DNA of 64,000 bases. Source: Polytrichum commune (lineage: Eukaryota > Streptophyta > Polytrichopsida > Polytrichales > Polytrichaceae). Positions within the stretch are counted from its first letter, which is position 1. The number at the start of each line of letters is the position of its first letter. This document shows positions 1 to 12,190 of the stretch, in pieces. A program made the translations under genes and the position numbers. The notes below the pieces were generated by a model. It was not told where the DNA came from and searched no databases. It saw nothing but the letters and a program-made list of their open reading frames with translations. The stretch is from positions 50,552,758 through 50,616,757 of the forward strand of contig OX485805.1 in NCBI GenBank assembly GCA_950295325.1. The letters are read 5' to 3'.

Positions 1-35
1 TCTTGTGAGCACTAAAGAACTTGACATTGTTACAG

Positions 36-1399
36 GGGCACACGATGGGGGGGTTTGCAGCAGTGGAGAAGTACTGAGGGAAGAATACAACAGATACATG
101 AGTGTACGAACCCATGGGTTTCGGCAACCTGGAAGATCTTATATTGGGAATATTAGGACTCTAATTCCATACAGTGAACCACCATCAGAAGGTACGTTTC
201 TGAGCATCTCGGTGATTTTCAAAGCCTTGTTCAGCTGCATCTATAGGTGGGACTGTTTGATAAGTATTTTGTCCACAAGAGCTTGAGGGCCTGTGACCAT
301 TGACATCTGAAATCTCTCATTGGTGGAAAGTGCCGAAACAATTCCACTTCACTTTACATTAGAGCTTGAGGGCCTAAGAACCAAGGAAGTTTGAATGGAT
401 GAAAGACTACATGGAGTTCTACATGGCATGCAATGGACAATGTCGTATTATCTACCGGATTTGGAGACGAGCCCACGTCAAAGCGGTGGATTTAACACAT
501 CCTGGGAGACCACAACACTGAGAATCTCACCGGACTTGATTTATTATAACATACTGTGTAAAAAGGACCAACATGAGTAGGATGGTAATGAAATAGCATT
601 CAGTTGAGAACAGTTTTATATATGTCTTTAACCACACAAAGGCCTGTGACCACACAAAAATCAATTTCAATTTTCCTTGGTATGGCCTTCAGATGAGTTT
701 CAAGGGCCCTCACATGATTTCATGGTCATGGCCCTTGGCCACAGTGTAAAGTAGCTGTGCAACACCTTGGGATGGTTTTTGGGGATGGACACACTATTCA
801 AATGTATAAGGTGGATGTGCCTAATTTGGAGATTTATCTTAATCAAACACCTATATTAAAGTGGTATGCGGTTTGGTGTGGCTCCAAGAAAGGATACCAA
901 AAAAACATGTGTCCAAAAAAGATTGAGTGAGTTCTCAAAAAACATGATAACCATTTCAGGTTCAATAGTCAACGAAATTGGGGGGACCTATATGACCATT
1001 TAATGAGCATGATAATCTACACTTTGATAATGAATAAGATATTCTTATGAGTTTCCAAAATTATGAGGAAAGTCGCTACAGCCTTGGTTTGGGTTTGCTA
1101 ACCATCTCATACTAATCACATCCTTCACATCCTAGGAGAAGTGGGCTAGCTGGAACAAGTAACCATTTAAGACCCATCTACATTATTATTGACAGGATAG
1201 GAATCAATTTCTGCCCCGTGCAGGTGAGGTTGAAGCTGGAGTAGTGCTACAAAAAGATGAGGCAGGGGAGATTCAAGGTGGCTTGCAAACCTACACATTT
1301 GGTGCCTGCTTCAGAACTGAAACTGAAATTGGAAGATCAGAACCTGGAGAGCTTCATGATGAAATTGATTGCATGTCCCAAATGAGGGCAGTTAGTTAG
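36..1399 (+). CDS. 3' end of an unrecognised spliced gene (two exons visible, 5' end outside window)
   Basis: Two exons join cleanly: 36-191 and 1224-1399, stop TAG at 1397-1399. The first is preceded by a plausible acceptor (TTACAG at 30-35; the frame is also open to the window edge, so the exon could extend left). It ends at G|GTACGT in phase 1. The second follows CCCCGTGCAG and begins GTGAGG, restoring a Gly codon at the junction. Together they give about 109 residues, acidic and Glu/Gly-rich near the end (EVEAGVVLQKDEAGEIQGG, then FRTETEIGRSEPGELHDE). No signal peptide, membrane segment or catalytic motif is visible and I do not recognise the family. The 1,032-nt intron carries a TAAGGTGGATG-type repeat at 807-1185. 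That both parts belong to one gene is inferred from phase, consensus splice sites and an open frame. Confidence 0.55.
807..1185 (+). mobile_element. MITE-like element, family A (TAAGGTRGATG ends), inside an intron
   Basis: Starts TAAGGTGGATGTGCC and ends CCCATCTACATTA, imperfect inverted ends about 13 bp long. The interior is A/T-rich and non-coding. It shares blocks with copies at 15207-15539, about 36997-37330, about 56565-56720 (3' part), and in inverted form with the tandem array at 21315-22645. No clear target duplication could be fixed. Confidence 0.55.
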
Positions 1400-2096
1400 A
1401 CTTAACAGGTCTTAACATGTTCACCATCTCAAGCTATTTCTTGATGAACCTGGCACGCAGCTTTGGGTAAAAGGACATCTGCATCCACCTCATAATCTGC
1501 TTTAATGTCAAATAAATAAGCTCAATGAAGGAGGGGAGTAAAAATAAGAGTCTTGCCATAATTGAATGGGGGACAAGGAGGGAAGACAGAGGTAAGGTGG
1601 GGACTGAGTAGGCCTCAATCCTAAAGCTTATCCCGTCTTATGCTAACACAATTAACATGAACTTTAAGAAGAGATAATGTTATGGTAGGGTAACTGACTT
1701 GAATATTGTGTTTGGGGTTTCGTAATCTGTAAGTGCGAGAAGGTCCTCAACTTAGTTTCTAACCCAAACAAGTGCAGGGTGGTATGATTTTTGGTTTTGG
1801 ACATACCCAGCTGTTTGTATCACAACAAGGCCGCTTACTGAGTGTGGGAGTGCTCCCATCTTTTATACAAATGCCAAACTTAGCATCTAAGAATACGTTA
1901 GAGAGGCTCAAGGCATAGCACAAGATGAAGCATTTGTGAACCTTAAAACTCTGTCATTTCTACAATATCATAGACTGAAGAGATGAACAAAACACACACT
2001 AAGTCATGTGAATATTGTTAAGATAATCATATCTTAGAGCAACCAGGAGATCACCTCAGACTGACAGACTTAATTATAGAGGTTAGTTCTTAATTA
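1400..2096. other. Intergenic / 3' flank of first gene
   Basis: A/T-rich, no convincing exon. Probably contains the 3' UTR of the upstream gene and unique DNA before the copia LTR. Nothing else recognised. Confidence 0.4.
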
Positions 2097-2328
2097 TGGA
2101 TAGGTAAATCCCTCCACTAACCAGGCTAATTAGCACTAGCCTAGAGGTCCAGGGTACTAAGTATAGGTAGTGCCAACTACATAGGTGTAACCAGGTAGTG
2201 ACACCTGGCCTTCATACCTGATACATTGGTTTTATTATTTAAAGGAAACCTCCTGCCCATCCCGGACATTAAGAGGAATTGCACCTATATTTTGTCCAAT
2301 TGCCTACTACCTGAATTCTCTCTTAACA
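2097..2328 (+). repeat. Left LTR of copia relic
   Basis: Direct partner of 4513-4743. Contains the shared block CCTAGAGGTCCAGGGTACTA and a TTATTTAAAG segment that may have been the promoter. The repeat stops at CTTAACA, where the internal region begins CGTTATCAGC. Confidence 0.85.
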
Positions 2329-2376
2329 CGTTATCAGCACGCTCTTGGCACTATCTCTTTGCACTTAGATTTTGTA

Positions 2377-4010
2377 TGGCACCTCGCCGAACTCAACAAC
2401 CATTAGATAAACCTATAGCTATGTCTACCCAAACCTCTTTTATAGAGTCTAGGCTTCAAGCTTTAATGTTCTCACCATTAGATTCAGATGGTTCTAATTT
2501 CTTAGAGTGGATAAATGATGCCAGAATAATCTTAATTGCAGAAGATCTAGCTAAAACTTTAACAACAGAAACTACAACAGATTTACCCTCAGTCTGTAAA
2601 TGGCAAGCCTTATCAATTATCCGCCGTCATTTAGATTGTTCCCTCCGTCTACAGTACCTACAAATATATGATCCAGCAAATTTATGGCAACAACTTCATT
2701 CTAGAGTTCATCATCAACAACCTCGTTCCTTCCTCAAGCTCGTAATGATTGGATAAATCTAGGAATTTTAAGTTTTTCAGATTTTGTCTATTTTCACTCT
2801 CAGCTTCACAGCATTACAGCTCAGCTACAACTTTGCAGCCAAACTGTCACATAATCATAATTAATAGAAATACACTCTCAACATTTTTCCCAGCAATTGT
2901 AATTTTATCTCAGCAATATAAGAATATGAAATTTAAGAAGCATTCAAGTATGATGTCACATCTGTTACTAGCAGAAAAACACCAACAGTTGCTCTTGAAA
3001 AATGTTGAGTCGCGGCAAGCAAGGAAATCCATAATATTGTTACATCTATTGGACTTGTTGGACCTGCTAGATTTGCTGCTGCTATTGCTAAACATGCTAT
3101 TGCCGACTCAGGTACAAGTTGCGGAAGCCTCTTGCAGACCACTTAGAGGTTCTTTTCGTAAATCCCAACATAAATCACCAAAGTATGTGACAAGAATGAT
3201 GCATCATAAATATATAATTTTTCAACCCAACCAATTTAAGAGCAGTTGTCATAAATGTGGAAGGAAGGGTCATTTCGCGAGAGAGTGTAGAGCCCCCCCT
3301 TATATAGTCAATATGTATAAAAAGTTGCAGCAACTTCGTAACCAACCCCACTCAACCCATTGCCAGAATTATAACTTCGATGTCCCATCCCTATCTAGTA
3401 ACTACGATGAAGAAAACTACATAACTATTTATAATCAGAATACATTGAATCCGGATGTGAGTCTCTTAGATAGTACATCAACACATATCATATCAACCAG
3501 CCCCAAATATTTTCATTTCTTGGAAAAAAAGATATCCTAGCAACATTGTAAGATTATAACAATGGCCAGAAGCCGAAATATAAGATTTCGGAAGGGCCGG
3601 ACAATGATAATTCTACCCGGGGATTCCCCCTCAATTGCGAAAGAGCAATGTATGCACCAGATGTTTTGCGTAACCTGATCAGCTATAGAGATTTGAGAGC
3701 AAAGAATATCCACGTTTTCACTACGCTAGAAAATAATGAAGATGTTCTGGAATTCAAGCAACAGTTGATGATCCTTGCCACCGCGCATCCAAGAGACGAC
3801 GGCCTATATAAGATTGTCATAAATCCCTTGACAATTAGTCTCATCTCTCTGATATATGAAGAAGAAGTGTGCATAGCGGTTGGACTGGAGACCCTGAAGC
3901 AAAACGCCGCATGACGTTAGGAGTATTTATAGATATTAAAGTCAAGCATGTTTTATGGCATAAGAGGTTGGGACATCCAGACACCATATTTTTTGTTGGA
4001 TGCTTCCTTT
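2377..4010 (+). pseudogene. Degenerate copia gag-pol remnant
   Basis: The gag-like frame starts at ATG 2377 (MAPRRTQQPLD), with a recognisable N-terminal copia gag region (SDGSNFLEWINDARI), and is then disrupted. Around 2740-2870 the conserved stretch continues in another frame and meets stop codons. A CCHC zinc knuckle (C-x2-C-x4-H-x4-C, CHKCGRKGHFAREC) is readable at about 3249-3290. A protease-like LLDSTSTH follows at about 3463. Another frame resumes at 3648-3914, and a GAG-pre-integrase signature (WHKRLGHP) lies at about 3957-3980. At least three frame breaks and several stops separate these pieces, so no functional polyprotein can be made. Beyond 4010 the coding similarity disappears. 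Confidence 0.85.
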
Positions 4011-4512
4011 GATAACATGTCCTAACCTGACAATATCATATTCTTAGAAAATACATGAGTGTATTGCATGTATCTAATACTAAATGTTCATTTTCATGTA
4101 GCCATGATTTTGTGTATTTTTGGCCATGTTTGGTGCCACATGTAAAGTTATACAATTGGTATGCAATACATTTTTAGTTCTATTGGTACACACTTGAACG
4201 ATGATTGTGAGGAAAAAAATTGGGATCGTTTCGATTAATTTTTGTTATCCTTTTCATTCCTCGATCCTAAGGTGAATAATTTTGACAGCACCCATGAATG
4301 TCCTTTAAGGAATCAAAATGATATCTTAGATGATCTTATTTCTTGTAAATTAATTTTGTCGGTGTACTCAATATGGAGTATGAAATGTAGGTATGATCCA
4401 AAATATGCTCCACAATACAAATCTAAGCACACCAAGTATGTAAAGTTGTCTAAAATAGTCCTTAAACCGTTAGACACCCAAAAATAGTACCCCAACCGTG
4501 AATGCCCCCTTA

Positions 4513-4743
4513 TGGATAGGTAAATCCCTCCACTAACCAAGCTAACTAGCACTAGCCTAGAGGTCCAGGGTACTAAGTATAGGTAGTTCCAACTAGATAA
4601 GTTAACCATGTAGTGATATATGGCCTTCATACCTGATACATTGGTTTTATTATTTAAAGGAAACCTCCTGCCCATCCCAGGCATTATGAGGAATTGCACC
4701 TATATTTTGTCCAATTGTGTACTACCTGAATTATCTCTTAACA
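4513..4743 (+). repeat. Right LTR of copia relic
   Basis: Matches 2097-2328 across its length with scattered substitutions clustered in the middle (around the GTAGTGATATATGG segment) and identical ends. No clean polypurine tract is visible just upstream, where the sequence is AATGCCCCCTTA. Confidence 0.85.
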
Positions 4744-5560
4744 AATATGTGGGCCTAAGTTATGTGGACCTTTTCCTTCCACTTGGGGTCATTACTTGAG
4801 GAGCCACAAAATCTGTAGAAATTGAATAGCAACAACCAATGAAAGCAAGGGACAATGAGGGGTATGGAAGCTAGTGATAAGGCTATAAGAATTGGGTTAA
4901 GGACCTCTTAGGTCATGTGTGTATTGCGTGGACAACATGATTGTAGAAACTAATTGAAAGATGATGTTGGAAAATCAAGGTTGGCAAAGGTAGGATTTCT
5001 TGTGTTGTCTAGTAGTTGCATGTTTTCCTATGCAGGCCATCTTGACCCACTGATCCTAGTATGACAAGCTAGACAACTATTTTAAGGAGTTTGACTCCTC
5101 TCTTTTATCAATGTCTAATTTATATTTGCTCAAATGGAGATCACCTTCTACAAGGCCCGCAAATTCTTCACCCTGAAGGTTGATAAAACCTTATCCATGT
5201 ATGGGAGAACAGTCTCCTATTTATGTCGGTGAATGAAACACCAATGCTTATTATATTATGTATTATTATTAGTTCAATAGTTGAATGTGAATGTGTGTTA
5301 TAATTATATTCTTTCTAAGAAATAGTAATCCATGCTTATTGAAATTGGTATAAAACTAGTCGGTTTAGGACAATCACTTGCATATAAGGTGAGTGTAGAG
5401 CATTTTTACACTTCCATCATATGGAAATTACACTCTGTGGGAAATGCACATAGGAATTCATAAGGGAAACATACCGCTCCTTCACATGAAATGGCTATAT
5501 GATAAACCTTAGTAGTAGCCCACGCACACGAGTGGTGTCTAAACAACTCCTTATGGGGGC
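4744..5560. other. Non-coding A/T-rich region
   Basis: No exon, RNA gene or clear repeat structure recognised. Confidence 0.4.
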
Positions 5561-6170
5561 CTCGGACACATGTGTGGTATGCTCACAACATCCAAACCAC
5601 CTAGCAATTGTTGGCACCCCATTCCCGCTATTGCTATATATAAATGGCTACAACAATGGATATTGGTAGTAGCTTGTGTATTATAATGTTGCCTCACTCA
5701 ATGTTGCATGGGGTCTTGATCAGCACCCATGTGGCACGCACGAAGAATGCCCAAACCACCTAGCAAATGCCACTTGCCCGTTCCCACTACCATTTCTTGC
5801 AAAATGGCCATCAAGACATAACTGGATAATAATCCATGTGCACCAGTGTTGTCCAACCCAACATTGTTTGGGGGAGGGGGGGCTTACGCATCAATGCTTA
5901 TGGTGTTTGTGCACAAAAGTGGCCACACCACCTTACAATTGTCAACCGCTTGTTCCCACCACCGATCCATCCGAAATGGCTGCCATGGACCTTGGTGACA
6001 ACTCATGCATCTAACTAAGCATGGGGGGGGGGTTCCTCGAGCACATGTGTGGCACACACGATGTGTGGGCAAACCTCTAGGTAATTGCCAAGCACTATGG
6101 TTCATGCCCACTTCAACAACCATGTCCAACAATTACTAGCTGCACACAAATGCCATAGGAGTCTAAAAGC
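5560..6170. repeat. Degenerate tandem array, period about 155-165 bp
   Basis: Four diverged units begin near 5565, 5725, 5895 and 6040. Shared marks are CACATGTGTGGCACGCAC-like starts, then CCAAACCACCTAGCAA, then CCGTTCCCAC and AATGGC. A poly-G run of 10 interrupts unit 4 at 6023-6032. Open frames across it are by-products of the repeat and not convincing genes. Related CATGTGGCACG words continue to about 6900. Confidence 0.5.
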
Positions 6171-6969
6171 TTGTACTAGGAAACTCTATGTTGCTTGGTT
6201 GTGTGGGATACTTTACTGCAATGCCCAAGACAGACACATCAACATCGATGCATAATTAGTACAAATGGTAGTCCTATGTTATAGAGAAAAACCACCACAA
6301 TGTGGTCGGCTACCATAATTGTCGGTGGCACATCAACATTCATCATTCTCCCCTCATACATGCATTTGGAAGCTGCATCATATGTACTACTTTTACAAAG
6401 GCCACATCAACATATGTGGTCGGCAATGCACAACCTTAGTGTGCCAACAAGAATTGAAGGCGGTTAGCCAATGGTAGACAACTGAAACCGACAACTTGAC
6501 CACAATTTTCGTAGCCAAAGTGGTTACCCATGACATTATTTCTCCAAGTGATAGCATAATGACCACACGGCATAACATCATTGGCATGAGATCTCCAAGA
6601 GCCACATGGCATGACATCATTGGTGAAGACAACCATAGAATCCTATGTGGCACGTTGATAATCAAACATCACGTCACATGGGTGCCCAAAACTAACCCAA
6701 CATAAGTTAATACAATAAGCAAGACGGCTTGTACAAACCTCACGTCCATACACAGTTCATTCTCACCATGCATGCCTGAATGTTTTCATAGGCACCACAT
6801 GGCACGATACGATTCATGAAGAGGCCTGCTTAAATCCTACGTGGCACCCTTACCAGCAAACATCTTGCCACACGAGCATCCAAAATAGACCACCATGTAC
6901 GGTAAGCAAGGGCTTCGGACGGACTTCCCAAGGTGACGACTTTCAAAATTTGGGCACAGTTTCCAACTA

Positions 6970-7870
6970 GGGTTAGGTACTGACTCGCTTATGAATTTCT
7001 AAAAGATGCAACCCTACCCCCTTCTTTCCATTGACTAAGCTCAGAGAATATCACTGGTGACTGGCCCACAACATGTACCCACCAGGTACATTTCAGACAA
7101 ACCCCCCTTGTCCACCGCGTGTGTTTTACTTACTTACTTGAGATGTGTGGGTGTTATTCAGTTACTTTTCTTAATCGGAAAAGAAAAGTATTTGATTGGT
7201 GTGTAGTGAGGTGAGGATCAAAGAATGAACACCATAAAGACACGTGCTTAAAAGAGATTGGATTACATTTTCAAATTTTATAAACTACTCCACACTCAAT
7301 AACGAACAGAATGGGGAGGACCTATTTAAGATTTAGTTAAAGAATTATTTATGAACATGTAATTTCGACAACCTTAAGTAAGTATTAAGGGTTGGTTTTA
7401 TTTTTTATGATGCATCATTGTAGATATGCTAATGCAACACAAGTTTTGTTATGAACTTCTAATTGGCATAAGTCGGAAGACATGAAAATCAAACCAAATA
7501 ACAACCACATGTACTCTTATCAATTTGCGAATTTTGTAATAGATGCAACCTTACTACCCCCTTCAACTTCCATTGATTAGGCTAAAAGAATATTGTTGGT
7601 GATCGGTCCATGACATGTACCCCTGGCGTACATTATAGTCAAATCCCCTTTTTCACTGTGTGTTCTCTTACTTAAGGTACGTGTGTGTTGTTTGGTTACT
7701 TTTCTTAATCGGATGCCTATATTTGATTGGTGTGTAATTAGGTGAGGATCAAAGAACAACACCATCAAGAAACATGTTTTTGAAATATTGGCTTACATCT
7801 CCAAATTGTGTTAACCACTTCACACTCAATAGTGAACACAATTGGGAGGACCTATACATTCAATCAAATC
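6970..7870. repeat. Two direct copies of a repeat, offset about 540 bp
   Basis: About 7010-7330 and 7545-7865 match block by block: a GATGCAACC segment before CCCCCTT, GGTGA..GGTCC..ACATGTACCC, TTACTTTTCTTAATCGGA, TTGATTGGTGTGTA, GGTGAGGATCAAAGAA and the core GGGAGGACCTAT. A third partial copy (about 10803-10900) lies upstream of the F-box gene, and an edge fragment lies at about 8270-8330. Non-coding. Confidence 0.7.
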
Positions 7871-8339
7871 ATCAACAAACATGCACTTCCAATAAGCATA
7901 ACTTAATCAAAGCTGGTCCGATTTTTGTTGATGCTTTTGAAGCATCATTTAAGTATATTTGGACAAACCACATGTCCAAAAATATTGAGGGATGTGCACT
8001 TGTGGGAACAAAAACATCAAACAACAACAACAACAACAATTGTTTGTATTCCATGTTTGCCAACCACCATATTTGTGTAGTTTTTTAATCTAGTGTACGT
8101 CATATTGGCGGTAGGAATTGTCCAAAATTCATGCATACAATTCAAAAAAACTTAGTTTTCATCGTAGGTATGCTAATGCAATTACACAACGAACTTTTGT
8201 TGTGTAAAATCCAATTGGTAGAAGTTGGAGAACATGAAAAACAAACCAAATAACACCCACATACCTTTATTATGAATTTTGTAAACCATGCAACCCTACT
8301 ATCCCCTTCAACTTTCATTGACTAATAGCATGCCCACAC

Positions 8340-9240
8340 TTATTGGTGTGGACCACTACACCGTTTATGGTATTTAGTGTCACATACACTATTTGCAAAG
8401 GGCCTAAACTAGATGCCTAGAGGTCTTTCAGTGTCACACATGTGAATTGTCAATATGATACAATTCGTCAACATAAGTAACTTCCTCAAGAGAGAATTTA
8501 TTTACAAAATGACATTTAGAGTAGCCGTAGTTAGGTTTTTGCTATGACTTAAAACAACAAACCCAAGGAACTAAGTCTCCAGGAAGACTGAGCTAGTGTC
8601 TATAAGGGTTAATGTCACATTGGATTAAGGATTATAATAACAACTTAGGGTCTTTCTTCCTTCATTCCTTCTTAATTCCACTTATTTTCCACTCTTATGG
8701 TTCCTTTGTGCTTTCTTTGTCGTGAGTGATTCCGTCCTATCTTTAGGGAATTTTCTATCACTCTACGTCTTTGACCTATTCCAGTCGTGAAGCTCAAAAG
8801 CTTGGCAAGTTGTCATGGGCAATTCGTCATGACATAGTCCGGGGTAATGTCTTTTTGTAACCGCATCGTCTTTGCATCTCAAAAATTAAACTTTGCAATA
8901 ATTTCAATTTAATTCATTTTGATTCGACTTACAGTCGTTTGGCCAATCTTCTCAGAACTGTAATCATCATCTTCATCTTCAACTTATCTGGCAACTTGTC
9001 ATCACACACATCCACAAGATCATATATAATCAAAGCATCAACAATGTAGGCGATATTCCTTGATTAAAGTCTTAGTCCGTTATAATCTCAAGGTGGTTTG
9101 CCTTTGGTAATGTCTTACTTACACTAATCAGGTAACATCTCTTCCTTGAGATGGTAATGTCTCTTGCACCTCACGGCCTGCTACTAATTACATCCGTGTC
9201 TTTGCACTTACTGCATTGGCTTCTCGCTAGGTAATGTCCA
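8340..9240. other. Non-coding spacer
   Basis: No recognised gene. Short GGTAATGTC words recur at about 8840-9240, suggesting an old degenerate repeat. Confidence 0.35.
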
Positions 9241-10230
9241 ATAACAATGTTCAAGCCATTGTCTGCCAAACTTGCCTCTTTGTATTCTTTTTTTCTTCTT
9301 CTATTTGCCTCCCTCATCTTTCCTCTGGTTGACAGCTGCCTAACCTATAGCCTAGTCTGCCTTCTTCTATCAACCCTACATCTCTCAACGCTCTCTACAA
9401 CGCTTCCTTTCTCTCTCTCGCTCATTGCCTCTCTGATTGCATGCATGCGATAGCCAAAGGTCACAGGCGATAGCCCTTCTCCAACGCTTCGGCTTTCTGT
9501 CCTTGCGGGTGATGGCCCTAACCTCGGCTACTTGCCTTCTCGGACGTTACAAACTTTCTAGACTATGTCACTCACTGCCTATTTGCCAACACTCTCTGTC
9601 ATTTTTACGGCCATTGCCCTTGCTCTCTTTCATGGCAAATAACCTTGAACTTCTACTTCAGACTGAGAGAAGTTTGTCTCTTGCTTATGGCCATATTCAA
9701 ACTTCGACCATTGCTATTACAAAGACATTGTTTTTTTCCTTCCTCGCCCTCTTGGCGGATGATATGTTTATTTCAACGCTCACGGCTATTGCCAAAATGC
9801 ACATAAGACATTTCTTATTCATAATTATCAGTCAACGACAATCAAAACTCCACTTCAAGCCATCACGACAATTGCTCTTAACATATTGTTTATTCCATGC
9901 TGCCAAAGTTCCAAATTCATCGAGAGTCCGAATCACTCGGCTCTCATCACTCCTTCTATTACTGCGAGCCTCTCGCTTGGCATTGTCTATTGCTAATCGC
10001 TCGGCCTCAATCACTGAGTGCTCGAACTTCCTATCAGCCTATTGCTTCTACTTTGAGACTATGCCTACTACAATTGAAAATAGCTTGTGTCGACCATGGC
10101 CAACCTCCTCCTTATCAGCGGGGGAGGCAAAGGTGGTTGCAACCGTATGCGGAACGGCTATTGCCCTCTATTCACACTGGCAACTCGCCCCTGAGTGACT
10201 ATTGCCGCTAATTGTCACTAATTTGAAAGT
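9240..10230. repeat. Pyrimidine-rich degenerate minisatellite built on GGCTATTGCC words
   Basis: The plus strand is strongly C/T-rich, and variants of GGCTATTGCC/CTCGGC recur irregularly (for example 9465, 9525, 9610, 9780, 10010, 10155). A 253-codon open frame crosses it, but its Leu/Ser-rich translation has no recognisable domain and is explained by base bias. I do not call a gene. Confidence 0.4.
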
Positions 10231-10439
10231 TTTAGCTCTCCAGCTAGGCGATAGCCCAAAAATTGAGTTTATAGTAGCATATTGGGTTACTTGAGATGAT
10301 AGTTTTGCAAGGTTAGTATGCAAGGGAAGATATCTTGAGCATACTAATGGCAGTTGTCATGTGTTTGCATTTTAGTATGCAAGAACATATTAATGCCAAG
10401 TGGCATTTGTGTACAGTATAGTCATCTTGTAGACGATTG

Positions 10440-10640
10440 TGTAACATAGGCATACACCTTATAACATTATTGAACATACTCATGCCAAGATATTAACAAG
10501 CACACTTGAACACCAAGTGTCATGAGGTGACACTAAAGATAAAATTATTAATTATCAATGTAACCTATCATATGCTTCAAAATAGTGTAAGTGACATTAT
10601 TACGCATGTGATATTAAATATCATAAAAGTGTAATGAATG
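10440..10640. repeat. Dispersed repeat, partner at 53985-54205
   Basis: Shares GTAACATA.GCATACAC, CATAC/TACTC..GCCAAGATATTA, a GGTGACTCTAA/GGTGACACTAA block and TTAT..GCATGTGA.A.TAAATA with the second copy 43 kb away. Non-coding. Confidence 0.6.
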
Positions 10641-11550
10641 ATTCTTATCATCATAAGTTACATCCAATGACCATCCTACCAGTAAGGTCCACCTTTAACT
10701 CCAGTTTGACTAGTGAGGGCCACTAGATGTAACCAGTGCTGGTAGGAACCGTTCGGTGGTGGCCCACACTAGTAAGTGTTGGTGGGCTATAAGCTTAGAA
10801 AATATTGCTGGTGACTGGTCCACGACATGTAGCCACTGCGTACATTTCAGACCAGTCCCCTTTGTCCACTGTGTGTGCTCTTACTTTACTTGCTGGCCAG
10901 GCCTCCCTTGGCACTTTCCCTCGTTCCTTTCTTCTTTCTTCCTTTGCTTCTTTCAATTCCCTTCTTTTGACCGCCTACCACCGCATTCGAATTCTCCCGT
11001 CCAATTCTGCTTCCGATTCCTCAATCTGGTCTTTGTTTCTTGCAATTTTACTGTTAAAGAATTGTCTTTTCTTGATATCGGTCTCTATAGACTGTTCAAT
11101 CCTGTTGGCGGCCTTATTAGGTTTCTGCTAACCCCTCTTCGAGAATAGATATAAGGCTTCTCTCTTCTTTGTTAAGGGTTTACGGTATCTTGTGCCCATT
11201 TTGGAAGAGTTATCAGGGGAAGGATCCGTCGGAAATTATAAATTGGAGTTGAATTTGTGGTGGTGGTGGTGGTTGTTGTTGTTGTTGCGGTTCTCTTCTT
11301 TGTAACGGAAGGGTTAGCGGCTGTTTTGGAGTTAGGTTTGTGTCTGTAAGGAAGTAAAGGTTGGGGTTGGCAGCAACCGCTGGCAGACAGAGAGTGAGAA
11401 TTTTTCAATCGTCGCTCCATGGCTCCTCGTCTCCGTCGTACACAACCATTTGGCGGCACGCAGCGGCCATGGACCTCCTCCGAGATGGACGTGCAACGAA
11501 CTTAGTCTCAAGAGCGCTTTGACCGGTCCACTTTTCTATTCTGCCGTTTG

Positions 11551-12130
11551 TGATGGTCTTTAATGTTAAATGATGCAATTCTGTGTGAATGTGAGTAGGA
11601 GGAGAACGTAGTCTGGTAATCAGGTAGGAAAGCCACACCCAACATTCAATCAATGTCGGGTCAAAAGAATTCATTGCAAGGTTAGGGGACCTTCTTTCTG
11701 ATGTCTCAGGGTTCCAAAGAGTTTCATTTGCACGTCGTTAAGCAACCTACAGAAGATGAATTGAGCTTAGGTTGAAGGTTTTCACAACTGCTATTATTCC
11801 AGGTTTGCTCTGGCCATTACACCAAGATTTGTAGATTTTCCGACATATGATGGTCTTCGAGGGGATTAGTGGTGCAGTTCTATATGATGGAGAGTAGGAG
11901 AACGTATTCTGGTAGTCAGGATATGTGACACGATATGTTTGGTCAAAAAATTCCCAAAGTTTGGGCCATTATTCTGTTGTCTTGGACAAACAAGGATACG
12001 GGAGCTAAGGGCTCCAAATATTTTTCTTTTCCACTTAGTTAAACAACCTACCTACAGCGGAAGAATTGGGATTAGGTTGAAGTGTTCCACAATACCTCTT
12101 ATTCCAGGTTTGCTCTTGCATCTACCTTCA
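11551..12130. repeat. Tandem duplication (about 300 bp) upstream of the F-box gene
   Basis: Unit 1 (about 11551-11847) and unit 2 (about 11848-12130) share TGATGGTCTT, GAGTAGGAG.AGAACGTA, TCTGGTA.TCAGG, CTTAGGTTGAAG or ATTAGGTTGAAG, and TTATTCCAGGTTTGCTCT (11794 and 12099). The copies are clearly diverged. The second ends about 60 bp before the start codon, so it probably forms much of the 5' leader. Confidence 0.75.
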
Positions 12131-12190
12131 AGAGTTTTAGTCGGTGGATTTTTTGGAAGCTCTATTTGAGTTGGAATTGTGGAGGCAGCC

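Larger units (their letters stand above)
2097..4743 (+). mobile_element. Ty1/copia LTR retrotransposon relic, internally deleted
   Basis: Two direct repeats of about 231 bp (2097-2328 and 4513-4743) begin TGGATAGG and end CTTAACA, fitting TG...CA LTR ends. By eye they differ at about 18 positions plus an indel, so the insertion is not recent. Between them lie broken gag, protease and GAG-pre-integrase segments on the plus strand. Integrase core, reverse transcriptase and RNase H are absent, and only 2.18 kb of internal DNA remains, so the copy is non-autonomous. An ACACGTTATCAGCACG stretch directly after the left LTR is the likely primer-binding region. Flanking AATTA and AATAT do not form a perfect 5-bp target duplication. 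Confidence 0.85.

Noticed and set aside
2910-3142. Two overlapping minus-strand frames
   Set aside because: Antisense shadows of the copia gag remnant.
5676-6018. Overlapping Cys/Pro-rich frames
   Set aside because: They follow the degenerate 155-165 bp tandem array and do not resemble a secreted peptide gene (no signal peptide).
9437-10198. 253-codon open frame
   Set aside because: Lies in a C/T-rich degenerate minisatellite; Leu/Ser-rich translation without a domain; other frames are open too.
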